From: Chalara sp. BL73 | Taxonomy: Eukaryota > Ascomycota > Leotiomycetes > Helotiales | Length of the DNA stretch: 64,000 bases | Assembly: GCA_918026815.1 (NCBI GenBank) | Contig: CAKJVC010000160.1 | Span: forward strand, 1-64,000 | Direction: 5' to 3' | Shown: positions 12,172-23,799 of the stretch, piece after piece | Layout of the letters: each line of letters starts with the position of its first letter | Position numbering within the stretch: position 1 is the first letter of the stretch | Made by a program: the position numbers and the translations under genes | Notes under the pieces: model-generated | Database searches by the model: none | What the model saw: only the letters and a program-made list of their open reading frames with translations | What the model was told of the DNA's origin: nothing

Positions 12172-13324
12172 TTACGTCTCCCGATCAATTCCCCCCGCAT
12201 GATGAGCCGAAGCCCACATGTTCATATATATGCAATACAAACGATTCCGATCATCAAACTGCTCTACCGGCTCACTAACGCCAGCATTCCTTAAATACTC
12301 TACTAAATAAATCTTATTATTCACAAAATGATGCCGTTCACATCTCCACATCCCAAGCTCCATCTCGTTGTGCGCGTAATACGCGCCGGCGTCGAAGATA
12401 TACACGTCACCTGTCTCATAGTCAGTGCCGATGTTACCGTCCCAGAGGTCGCCATGGATGAGCGACGGCTTGACGACGCGCCCGTTGGATTCGAGAGGCC
12501 CAAGGAGCAGCGGGATCACGGACGTGATGACCAGAGACGAGATTCTGTCCAGTTCGGCCCAGTGGCCATTTTCTTGCGCGTCGATTTGAATGGAGTGGCG
12601 GAGCATTTTGGTGAAGAATGACTGCCAGCTTGGATCCCATCTGGGAGTATTGTGTTAGTGGTATTCCTTCGAAATGCAGCGAGGAGACATGAGTGAACGG
12701 AATTGATGCGGATATATCTTGAATTATTCTTGAGTGAGGAACCTTCCTTACTCTACGACTTGGGGAAATTTCCCTTGGTTGGTCGTGACGTGGAAACCGA
12801 AGCAGTTGTTAGGCGACTTGCTGAGTTTATGGAGCTTTGCCACGCGAGAGGAGAACTGGGCCGCATCTGGCATATCATTTGCCATCTCAATGAACTGGCA
12901 GAGGAAGAAATATGTCTCTGGATTGGACATCTGGAATTTACCCCATGCGTAAGGCTCAGGTACAAAGGATGGCATTGTCTTGTACAGTTCAGTCATGGAG
13001 TGGAATTCTCCTTCTAGCATCATCCTCCCCGAGTCTTCTGTTGCGCATTTTAGGAAAAATAGCTTGGGTGTTCCATCGGCTAGGATGGTGGAAATTCGGG
13101 CTGTCACGGTCCATGCTGAAGAGCCATAGCTGTCTGCCGAGATTACTTTCGTTCCTGGTGGTAGTTCTATTGGATATGTCAGTGAAATCCTTTGTACTCG
13201 GGGAGCAGCTGCTGGTATCCTCGCTTTCAATCACAGCCGCGTCTAGAGGGAAGTTTCCTTTGATTCCCGGATCGCTATTGTGGAAGTGGGCATCTTTTAC
13301 AAGATTATGGACTGCAGTTGACAT
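12172..13324 (-). CDS. Fructosamine/ketosamine-3-kinase-like protein
   Basis: Exons on the minus strand: 13324..13198, 13154..12752 and 12640..12172, giving 332 residues in a consistent frame. The fold is the aminoglycoside-phosphotransferase type used by fructosamine kinases, which phosphorylate sugar-modified lysines so that the adduct falls off. Visible motifs are SYGSSAWTVTARI with FFLKCA (nucleotide-binding lobe), the catalytic loop LIHGDLWDGNIG, and FDAGAYYAHNEMELGMWR after it. The second intron (12641..12751) is well supported: it joins QVVE to WDPSWQSFFTKM. The first (43 bp, 13155..13197) is short and less certain, though it has a CTGAC branch site. The reading may continue past TAA 12172 through a GTAAGT donor. 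The substrate cannot be told. Confidence 0.75.
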
Positions 13325-13990
13325 TGGGGTGAAAGCAGGTGTGGAGAGTAGGGCACGGTTATTCTAGTGAAGCGCAAGGCTCGGGCCTGGCCGCTCTTTA
13401 AGTCAAATGTTGCGAACTATTGTAGTGGTTTCTTTTATTGGCGTACGTACAAACAAATGCCATAGTGTTGCCGCCTCTTTCTTTGCACCTTGGGAACCAA
13501 ATATTCTGCAGCGAATTGAATCGATAGTCGCCATAGAGGCGCTGTTCAGTAGGGAATCTACAGGGGGCGTCTGCAGCGTCAGGCTGATAAATTACACTGA
13601 AGAAGGCAGCTGCCAGAGACCAGACTCAACGCCAGCGTTTAATCATGGCAAGGATCATACGCACGATCACTTCTCATTCGTGCCAACACGGAGGCTCCAT
13701 ATTTGCCCCCCCATGCTGACATCAATGCAGCGTCTGCGGATGCAACATCCTCACATATCCCCGCAAGGTTTGGCCAGACAGACGTATCACAACAAGCCCT
13801 GGTAACATCTCTGAAATTGAGATGATTGCGTCTAGCTGTGGGGTTCACATTGTGTCAATCCAGCCTACAAGGCTGTGAAAGTACAGATGAGGTTGTACTC
13901 TGATGTGTGCGATGGCCTCCGCATCCAATTCAGAAGTCAGGGTTATCTTTGCTTTGCGACGCAAAGTCCATATTGGCAGATGCGCGTAAG
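13325..13990. other. Intergenic region between divergent kinase-like and NLR genes
   Basis: Probably contains both promoters. No motif is clear enough to name. Confidence 0.35.
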
Positions 13991-16900
13991 ATGGTGAGTA
14001 GTGCACTTTGTGGGTGAGCAAAACTAAAGGTCACGACTAATAATTCCTTCACAGTGGAAGTTTCGTGGGCGGCACAAGAGCAAGGCTTCAGTGCTGACGG
14101 CGGAAACTTCGAACATAACGACGTCGTCATCATCGACACTAAAGTCTCCAATTCGATCACCAACCCAAGTCTCAACCTCGACATTCGATGCTGTCTCTCT
14201 TGAGCTCGAGCGAACCCAACTTGTTCCTCGGTCCAAGTCCTCTCCGTCAGGACTCCGTACCCATTCTCGATCACGCTCAGGCAACCGAGTTGCTGACCCT
14301 CTAGGTCTTACTGTCATCTATGAACCAGATACAGATCCATCGGCGGACATTATATTTGTACACGGATTGGGAGGTACTAGCCGCGCAACATGGTGTTACA
14401 ATCGGGATCCAGAATTCTTCTGGCCGGAAAAGTGGCTCCCATTGGAACCCGGAATGCAGTCCGCTAGAATTTTATCATTTGGGTACAATGCTCAATTTGC
14501 AGCTCCAGGCCCAGCCCCTATAACGGGAATATCTGATTTTGCAAAGGATCTCCTATTCGGAATGAAATTTGCCAAAAATGAGGGACTAGAAGAGTTGGGC
14601 ATTGGAGAGGTAGCTCTACTTCCACAATGTGATTTGGCTGCTGGGGTAACTGACTGCTATTTAGCGGCCATTAGTTTTTGTTGCCCATTCCATGGGGGGA
14701 CTAGTAGTCAAAAAGGTCTGTCCATTTTGGCCCAGACTTTTATTTCGAGCAAGGATCTGATAATATGCAGGCATATATCCTCGGGCAAAACAGTGGTGAT
14801 TATATGGAGATGGTATCGTCAACCAAAGCCGTCTTGTTCCTCGCAACTCCCCATAGGGGAACACACCTAGCGGAGCTGTTGAATAGAATCCTATCTGTCT
14901 CTATGTTCCACCACAGCCCCAAGCAGTATGTGGCTGAACTCAGCAAGACCTCGCCAGCTCTCGAAGACCTTAATGAACAATTCCGTCATATTGCATCAAA
15001 ATTACAGATCATATCTTTCTTCGAAACTCTCCCAACTTCGATCGGGCCAAAGAAGGTTATTGTCCTTGAGAAAAACTCGTCGATCCTTGGATATCCGACG
15101 GAGGTGTCAAAATCTTTAAACGCAGACCATCACAATGTGTGTAAATTTGAGAACACGGAAGATCCCAACTATATTAGTGTACGAAACGCATTAAAGACTG
15201 TGGTCTCTACGTTACGGACAACAGGACAACAACCCCTGGGCAATCAGGGGAAAGATCGATTGAAGCAGGTGGAAGACTTACTCGCTTTATTCGAGAATCC
15301 CAGCGAGGATCTAGCCTTTTTCCGGAGGCGTTGGACACCCGGAACTTGCGAATGGATACTTTCCAATCCAGAATATATGAAATGGTTGCATGGCGGGACA
15401 GGCTCTAAAGTTATCTGGCTACATGGGTTGCCTGCGACAGGCAAATCGATCCTGTCTTCATTTATTGTCAACCACCTTTTGGAAACAAAAGAAATTTGTG
15501 CATACTATTTTTTCCGATTTAACGACCAATCGAAGCGATCGCTAAGTGCTTGCTTGCGCTCTGTTGCGTATCAAATCGCGGAGCAGCTCCCCTCCTTCCG
15601 TAACGCACTCTATGAAATGAGCCAAACTAGTGTTAAAATGGACAAAGTCGATGCAAGAACGATCTGGCAAAAGCTCTTCACTTCACTCCTCTTTAAGATG
15701 ACATTTAGTGATACCTTATACTGGATTATTGACGGTCTTGATGAGACGGACTCCCCCCAACTCTTAGTCGAGTTGATACGCAGCATATCTACCTCAGTGC
15801 TTCCCATTAAAGTTATGCTGCTTAGTCGACGGAGTCCTAATCTTGTATCCGCGTTTGAGAGACTGGCAGCATCAGGGCCAATTCAGAATTTGACAATAGA
15901 AGACAACGAGCACGACATCCGCCAGTATGTGGAACAAGAAATAGATTATATGCATGCCCCGCCAGATCTCAAGGCTCAGGTTATCAGAAAGCTCTTAGAA
16001 CGAGCCAATGGAAATTTTCTTTGGGTAAATTTGGCTCTTACAGAAATTCTTCAGTGTCTCACACTAGAGGATATCGAAGAAACACTCGATGGTCTCCCTT
16101 CCGGGATGGAAGACCTGTACCACCGAATGGAACTTTCGATATTGAGTTCTACCAAACCGCGAGACCAAGACCTCGCAAGAACCATACTGTCATGGGCTGC
16201 TTGCCCACGGCGGCCTCTTCATTTAGATGAATTAGAACAAGCTCTGAAACCCGAGTTCCCCGTATTACTCGACCTTGGGTTTACAATTAACAAAGTCTGT
16301 GGTCAATTCGTAGTCATAGATTCGTCATCGCAGGTTGTCATGGTCCACCAAACTGCGCGAGAGTATCTCCTCAAATCGGCAGAATCTTCGCTAGTCATAA
16401 TTCCAGTAGAAGCTCATCAGAAGATGTTCGCCAAATGCATGTACTTCCTCGATCAGAGCCCCCAACTTCAAGGGTCTGAGCGTCGTAAATCGAGTCAACT
16501 GAACACTGACAAGGAACCATTCCTCAATTATGCAGTAACTTCATGGCCATACCACTTAGATTCTAGTTCCGTCATTTCTGACGAACCGCTCATCCTCCTC
16601 ACTAAGTTTCTGCGTAGCATCTCCGTCTTGTTTTGGATCTCATCATTGGCAGACATCGGCGAACTCAAAGTCCTCGCCACTTCCTCAAGGGCTCTCAATA
16701 CTTTTGTTCGCCGCAGGAGAAAGTATGACGCAGGAACAAATCCTTTGCTTCATCGAATACAGGACCTGGAGCTGGTCGAACTTTGGGCTACGGATCTAAT
16801 AAAAATCCTTGGCAAGTTTGGTCCAAACCTAATGACAGACCCCTCGTCTATCTATAAACAAATCCCTCCTTTCTGCCCTCGCGACTCTATGATTCACAAG

Positions 16901-19075
16901 CAGTTCGGCATCAACAATTCCGGGCTATCTGTCAAAGGAATTTCCAGCGCATCATGGGACGACAGTTTGGCAAAGATATCTTTGGGATCCAGCTCACAAA
17001 CTATTAAAATCATCTGCTCCGGCTATTATTTTGCTGTTCTAACGATTGCAGGCCAAATAGTCATCTCCAGCACCATAACTTTCGAGATTGTGCATATTCT
17101 CACCCACGGAGAACGTGTCTCTGCCATTTCCTTCAGCCACGGCTGTGATCGATTCGTATCATCTGGTTTTCGTACAACCAAAGTATGGTCGGTAGCATCA
17201 GGTAAAATTGTCCTCAACATTCAGAATCCATCAAGCACACGGGCACTAAATATTGCCTTCTCCGCCGATGATAATTCTTTGGTGATGGGCTCAGCCGATC
17301 GTGGTATTAGGATTGCCCCGTTAGATGTGGCAGAGCCCACTTGGTCTTTCATTGATCAGCGGCTCTTGAAAGAAGACAACCCTCTTGATCACACAGTTAC
17401 AAACTCACCATGCTGTATCACATTCAGTCCCGACGCTACGCAAGTTGCTGTAGCATACCGGGGGTTTCCCCTCTCTGTATGGAGTATAGATCCTCCGAAA
17501 CTTATTGGAAGATGCCGACGCAACCCCACTGATCTGAACAAACTATGGGCACCTGTTGATCGCATGGTATGGCATCCATTTTCCGGGGAAGTCCTGGGAC
17601 TTTATCTCGGGGGTTATGTATTCAAGTGGCACCCATACAACGGTACACATCACGAGATTTACGCGTCAGCATCGATCATTGCATGCAGTCCCGAAGGAAC
17701 ATTTTTCGCCACGGGAGATGCAACAGGAACTATCAAGTTATACAACTTTGAGCAGTTTGCTCTGGTTTATCAACTCTCTTGCGCTAATGTCGTGAATGAC
17801 ATATCTTTCAGCCCGGACAGCCGACGGCTCTATGACCTACGTGGACAATTCTGCAATGTTTGGGAGCCCAACGCACTCTTGAGGTTAGATTATGTCGACG
17901 AACACGAACGCAATAGTGATGTTGGAAGTGAATTGGGCAGTCTAACAACGGCGGCCGTATCAGAGGCTACATCCGAACTCCGAGATCCGGTTACTGCTAT
18001 CTCTATTCAACCTCGAGGCACTCTCTACGCTGCAGGCGACGAGTCTGGAGTTGTGAGCATTTGTGACAGCTCGAATGCATCCTCCTCTCCACTCAAACTC
18101 TTTAGGTCTGCAAGTATGTTAACTATCGAGTATCTCGATTGGGGAGAAGATGGGCAACACATTGCCTATGCTGAGTTAGGGGGAAAGATAACTGTCAAGC
18201 ATGTATCACATTCTGAATCTGATGTGAAGTGGGTGGCCAAATCCATTTTCGATGCCAAACTAGAAGTCGAAGTTGGCGGAATTCAGCAAATCCTGCTCAA
18301 CACTGATAGCACCATGCTGCTAGTTGGAAAATGCAACTCTGCTACCCTGCTATCAGTAAATTCAAAGTTCGAGGCTGTGTCACGACCTCTTCCCTCCCAG
18401 AACTCAGTCACCCGGTGGATCAAGCATCCTAGTGATACGACACTAGTACTAGCGTTCAGCCCCGACGTTGTCCGAATCTACCAATGGCATGACTTAACGA
18501 AAATTGCGGAGCTGGACATCGTGGGTGCATCAAGAGAACCGCCCATCGAAGATCGGCAACCGCTTATTCGAGCTGGGCGGTCGAACGACAACGTTGCGGA
18601 CGATAACCAAAGGCATTTTAAAATCAGCAGGCTTATAGCAACGTCGACAGGTTCAAATATACTGTTCCAGTATACTATCACATCAAAGATGGGGGGCCGG
18701 TATCACCAGACAATGATATTCGACACATCCGCATTTCATCCTGGCAGCCTTGCTGGCAGCGGCCCTAAAATCGCCGCCGGCACTGTTAATCCATTATTCT
18801 TGCCCAACGAAGTAGAGACTCGAGTCGAGATTCCATTGGGCATCTTGTCAAAGAATCGTTTCATCTACCTTGGTAAAAACTTCTCAATGTGTTCCCTCCG
18901 GTTCGGCCAAAGAGGGGTTGACGAAAAGACTGTCCAAGAACACTTCTTCTTGCCTCGAGACTGGCTGAATAGCGCATGTCTAGAGCTTTCTACGCTGCTA
19001 CCGGATGGAACATTCCTTGTTCCACATAATGGTGAAATTGCCGCTATAAAAAGTAGTATTATGCTAGAATGGTGA
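13991..19075 (+). CDS. NLR-type protein: alpha/beta-hydrolase (SesB-like) - NACHT - WD40-like
   Basis: Exons 13991..13993 (ATG only), 14055..14609, 14665..14715 and 14771..19075 give 1637 residues. Residues ~95-330 form a lipase-like alpha/beta-hydrolase: FVHGLGGTSRATW, then the nucleophile elbow VAHSMGGLVVKK (Ser195) encoded by the 51-nt third exon, then FLATPHRGTHLAEL. A linker (CEWILSNPEYMKWL) leads to a NACHT NTPase with P-loop GLPATGKS (~422-429) and Walker B LYWIIDGLDE (~520). From ~940 to the end are degenerate WD40/beta-propeller repeats with pieces such as ISFSHGCDRFVSSG and KVWSVASGK. Such proteins are fungal counterparts of animal and plant NLR immune receptors; the hydrolase is taken to be the effector. 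The long last exon is fully open. The ATG-only first exon is the least certain part. Confidence 0.85.
14665..14715 (+). other. 51-nt micro-exon carrying the hydrolase nucleophile serine
   Basis: The exon is bounded by TTTAG and a GTCTGT donor, is phase 0 at both ends, and encodes RPLVFVAHSMGGLVVKK. Without it the upstream and downstream exons still join in frame but lose the catalytic serine. Confidence 0.75.
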
Positions 19076-19232
19076 TCTACCTGGGGGATGATCCCAGGAT
19101 GTGGATTCTAAGCTGTATTTTAAAGTATTGTACATAATGGGACCCATTCTTGTTTCAGCGAACGCGTCTTAAAAACCATACGGGTTAAGAAGGCAGAATC
19201 AAGAACCTATCATCGTTAAATGCTTCCACCGG

Positions 19233-21066
19233 TCACTGTAGATTCGCATGTTGTCTTGCAGGAATTGTAGCCTTTCTCCACACCGATCCATATCTATGAA
19301 CAATCCAAACTGGTAATAACATTCCAAAGCACAGACCCGCGAATATCGTGAAGCACCATCCCACGCCAACAGAATCAATGATAACCTGAAGCACAGCGAG
19401 GCCGCCAGCAGAGAGACTACAGCGCACAATATTCAGCGCGGCCTGCGCGCTGGCAGGCGATATGGGATGGAGGTCAACAAGCAGAGTGCCACACATCTGA
19501 ATTTTCTTAGCTACGGACTTTTGCATCTGGTAAGACTCTTTTGATCTTACATTAAAAACCACTGAGATCATGGCTCCGATCAAGAATTGGAGAATCAACG
19601 GCACGGCAACGGACTTTGTATCGTGAGCATCCAGGATTATGAAAGGAAATATTACCCACAGTCCGGGTGTGGAGTGACCAGCCGTACCCCACAGTACACA
19701 CACTACTGATAATGACTGGAAACCATATACTTCTATATCTGGCTTTCTCAATTGGAAATTGAGACATGTCGTCTCCTGCTACTTTGTCTATTACCAAGCC
19801 ATAATCCTTGGCTACGCGACGGTAGTCCCAATTCATGATATGACCTGGAATTGTCAGAGAAGATTGACGATCAAGGCTCCTATAAAGTCTGAATATGTGT
19901 ACAATACCGGAGAGAAAAGATGCAAGCGCACATCCCGCCCCAAATGGGAGGTAAATCAAACCAGCTTCGAGTTCATTAAAGCCGTAGAGCTGAATAAATA
20001 GTGATGACATCGAAGCCTGGATACACCCATATGTCATGTAAAATATGCCATTGACCAAGACTATGAGCGCCGTACTTCTATGAAACAGTAATTTCAGACA
20101 TGTGATCGGATTTGGAACACGAAATTTGCGTTTTGGGACGGCTTCTATACCAGTTCTGTAGTCATCATTCGCGGACTTTCGCTGTATGAGAGCTAAAGCA
20201 GTTTGATGATACCATCTAGTTTCGGCACTTCCATTACCAACAACAAGACGTGAGGTTTCCGGTAGCAAAACTACGATCAGCAGAAGGCAGAGCGCGGATA
20301 GCATGGCAAGAAGCCAAAATATCCACCACCATCCAACATGTTGGGAGAGCGCGCCTCCCAGGACCGGACCTAAGCTAGGGGCAACATTTGGCCTACATGG
20401 GAGCATTCATCAGGCTCTATAGTGGTCAACGGGAATCTTAGGAATGGGCGACTTACCCGGCAAGAACCGCTCCGACAAAAGACCCACGCTCAGCCGGGGT
20501 TGAGATATCTGCAACGACCCCGTATGCGATAGAAATTGTGGCTATTCCTTGGATCAACCTATTCTCCTGCAAAGTCTTCAGAAAGCCTACTTACCTGAGC
20601 TCCCTACGCTTTGCACCATCCTCAATACCAGCAAAGCGGGCCAGCTCCGCTGTAAAGCCAGCCCGACATCTGCAGCGCAATAAATTAACAAAGTCAAGAT
20701 ATAAATCCAGCGTCGCCCCGTTATGTCTGCTAAGTCACCAATAACTGCGGGTGCAATGCCGGAAACAATCATGTATGACGTGATTGTGAGATTGATCAAC
20801 TCGATCGAGACATGGAGGTCCTTGGAAAGCGATGTTATGGCGGGGTAGTAGATGAAGCTGCTGAGCGGGGAGAACATGGCGGCAAACGCAATTAAAAAGC
20901 AGATCGAACATTTCTGCGCCTTAGTGAAGGTTGAATACGGTATAGAAGGCGGTTGATCATTCAGTTGAGGCACATCGAGTAAGCAAGGCCTGGGTTTCTC
21001 TGATGCGATATTGTCGGTACAGCCATCTTCTTGACTCCCTTCAATCTCAGCAACCGCAACTCCCAT
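19233..21066 (-). CDS. MFS drug/polyamine-type transporter (DHA1 family)
   Basis: Exons on the minus strand: 21066..20595, 20541..20457, 20392..19660, 19613..19551 and 19496..19233; 538 residues with every junction in frame. A ~60-residue cytosolic N-terminus precedes hydrophobic helices. DHA1 marks include GDLADITGRRWIY (the G-x-x-x-D-x-x-G-R-R motif of loop 2-3) and NVAPSLGPVLGG (antiporter motif C in helix 5). The family uses the proton gradient to export drugs, polyamines or metabolites at the plasma membrane. ATG 21066 is the first ATG after an upstream TTG. Introns are 46-64 bp. Its start faces that of the MYND-finger gene, so the two may share a promoter region. The substrate cannot be inferred. 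Confidence 0.88.
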
Positions 21067-21898
21067 GGTGCCGTTAATCGATGTCGTCAAATTTTAAGGA
21101 AGGGAATACATAGGACTTCGGGGGGTGTATGAGCAGGTCGGATGTACAAATACAACCGTAGTGACTAGGTCACAAAAGTGGGGAGGATTGACCCCCTTTC
21201 CCTCACCGTATCCCACTTCGGTGAGATGGCATTAGAATATTCGGATGGCAAGCTCTCAAAAAGAGATAACAAGATCTCTTCAGCTGCACACTGCATTGGT
21301 GTAAAACATTCTGTGTTCTAGCCTGTTGGATCTGGAATATCTGATTCGAAACTTTATAGATTGAAAAGTGCTGTCCTTGGATTTTGTATGTGATATTCAG
21401 TACGTGCCAAGAATAGTACTTGAAAGTGCTGTAACGGCCTGTAGTTACAGAAGAGGGAGAGCAACCCGTATAACTTTCCGGATATCAGTTACGTGCGCAT
21501 GTGCATAACCCGGAACCTTCCGCCGCTTGCTTCGCTCCAGCACAACTGAAAAAGTAACAGGGCTGCATAAGCTAGTATTGATAAGTAAGAGTTATATATC
21601 CTTGAAGTTGAGGTGCAAAAAAAAGGGCACAGACCCGTTCTCGAAGCCAGCCGCGCTAAGTTAGGTTAACTGTGTCACATGACCTAAGGTTTACACCTGT
21701 GTTACACCTCAACTTCTTTGTGATACTCAATCTTTAATACCGCCACTGAAATCCACTCCAGAAAGCTGGTCATTCTGTGGCCGAAAGCAAAAAGCGAGAG
21801 TCATCTCAATCTTTGATCACGCCAGAATTACGACAAACGGATCCATAGTGGAGCACACTGTTTGGATATTAAACCCCGCATTCAAATATTCCTTGAAC
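21067..21898. other. Shared upstream region of divergent MFS and MYND genes
   Basis: Contains a 12-bp perfect inverted repeat: GAAGTTGAGGTG at 21604-21615 and its complement at 21705-21716, about 90 bp apart. Between the arms lie TGTCACATGACC and two copies of TTACACCT. Confidence 0.4.
21604..21716. repeat. Inverted repeat in divergent promoter
   Basis: Arms are GAAGTTGAGGTG and CACCTCAACTTC, 12 of 12 paired, loop about 89 nt. It could be an operator for two regulator sites or a tiny decayed inverted-repeat element; neither is proven. Confidence 0.5.
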
Positions 21899-23799
21899 AT
21901 GGCAGCCTACGTATCAGCCTTTAACAACCTTCCCCGGCCCAGGACTACGCCCTCCGGTTTGCCCAATCATTGGTAAGCTTGCATAGCTCTTGAACTGATG
22001 TACACTGTAATCTGCAAGATACCTTGCTACTTTGAAGCCCTTTCAACCAACCCCTAACTCTAGATTCTCTAGGTATTTCGCCGTCAGACATGTGCCATTC
22101 AACCCCCCTGGTGATATGCTCCAGATAGTTCACACAAAGAGTTATTTCATATTCTGTGAGGGACCAAAGCAAATCCTATCTCTGCCAACTGATATTGCAC
22201 GAGCCGAGCTCATCGCAGAGCTCTTGCTCAAGTCGTTTGTATGTATAGCACTTCCTAGCTTGTTTTGTTCGTTCTTAAATGATATCTTTTGTAACAAAGA
22301 GGAACACGAAATGCGCAAACGGCGAGGGCGACTGACAGCAGCATTCTAGGTCGAAGGTATTAGTAGGGGTTCAGATGGACAACCGCTTGCTGAAACCCCT
22401 CCAATCGCACCTTGGTCATGGGGAACTAGGGATACTGAAATTGCTAAGTAAGAGACTATCTTTCGCGCGCTCCAAATTTCATACAGACTTAAGAGTATCT
22501 CTATCAACGCAAGGAATAGAGCATTCTCGATTTATCCTTTCGATGTTTTGGAATTGAAAATTAATTTATGCAGGCTCGTGGAGCAAAGGCTCAAGTCTTT
22601 GGGAGTACGATCAGATATTTGCACTGTCCACCAGGGTTCGAAGGAAGAAGATGATGCAGCTGATGCAAGTTGGTACGTCCTGTCATCTATTTTTGGTGCT
22701 AAATATTTGTCCAACATTACAAGATGTAATCTTACAAAATATATTCTAATATCTCATCAGGGATGGGTTTATTAAGACTCTGATGAAAACCACCGGAAAC
22801 GAATTGGAACCACCTCGCCCTGGCAAAGTTGCATGCGATGGGTGTATGAAGGACTCGACCTGGTTCCTGACTCCAATGAAGCGATGTGCAAACTGCCGCA
22901 GCGTTCGTTACTGCTCACAGAACTGCCAAAAGGACCATTGGAAAAAACATAAAAAAGTATGTAGCAGCATTGCTCAAAGCTCAACCGACCACCCAGCTTC
23001 AACTCCTGTAAGTAAATCACAATTACACACTTTTCAGCCTCCCGTTCAACTCTTTACTGTGAACAATGCCGTGCCTGGACTTAAACCAATGGAACTGTTT
23101 GCTGCCACTTCCAGAATGCTCCTTGAAATCTACTCATGATATTGAATAACGCGTTGTTCATGCTACGTTGGACAGGCGGCCTAACTAAGGTCCAGTAAGG
23201 TTATAGACAGAAACTAATTTTGCTAGGCTGCGAATTCTAAATTAGACCCCTTCGAATACTACACAACTGTTGCACATACAGTTCCAGAAGCAAAAGCGCT
23301 CGCAGAATCGATGGGCCTAACTTTAGATGGTGGCATCCGGTAAGCCAACAAACTCAGATTCAAGGACATCATTCTAACAGAATTTGACAGGAAACCACTT
23401 CGCCGACTCGTCCTCACTGGTAATGATACGCCTGAGAATATCCAACTGCTACTTGGGCCACGCTGGAGTAGCGAGCAAGCCGCTTATGATGAAGTCCGCC
23501 TCGACGTTCTCCTCAATCCACCACCCGGGTCCCCTAGCTACTGCATAACGTCTATGGCAAAGCTGGATGAGGGGTCTCCCAAACCCTCCCCTCGCCCTGC
23601 AACCGCTGAAGAAACCCAGAAGATTCAGGCCGTGAGGTACATTCAAGCTGCTGTTGCACGTCAGAAGGGCTCAAGGAAGCAAGCGACTTCGCAGGATATG
23701 CAAGCGGTTCTGACTGCGTTTGGGCCTAAGTGGCCAGATATGGTTCCTCTTTACCAACTTGCAGTCAACACGATGGACCAAGGTTCCCCAGTAGGATAA
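21899..23799 (+). CDS. MYND-type zinc-finger protein, function unknown
   Basis: Exons read as 22038..22238, 22350..22447, 22574..22672, 22761..23007, 23227..23339 and 23391..23799, 389 codons in one frame. The MYND finger (CDGC, CANC, RYCSQNCQ, HWKKHKKVC) lies in the fourth of these and should bind two zinc ions; such fingers usually mediate protein-protein contacts. A first exon from ATG 21899 (MAAYVSAFNNLPRPRTTP) seems to belong, but its GTAAGC donor is one base out of phase with the next exon; one missing G at 21971-21973 would fix it. The intron at 23008..23226 is chosen for its GTAAGT donor; the unspliced reading would stop at 23139. Flanking protein parts are conserved-looking but not recognised. 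The start is uncertain. Confidence 0.65.

Noticed and set aside
13407..13848. 132- and 69-codon frames between the kinase-like gene and the NLR
   Set aside because: No recognisable protein features; probably promoter sequence of the two divergent genes.
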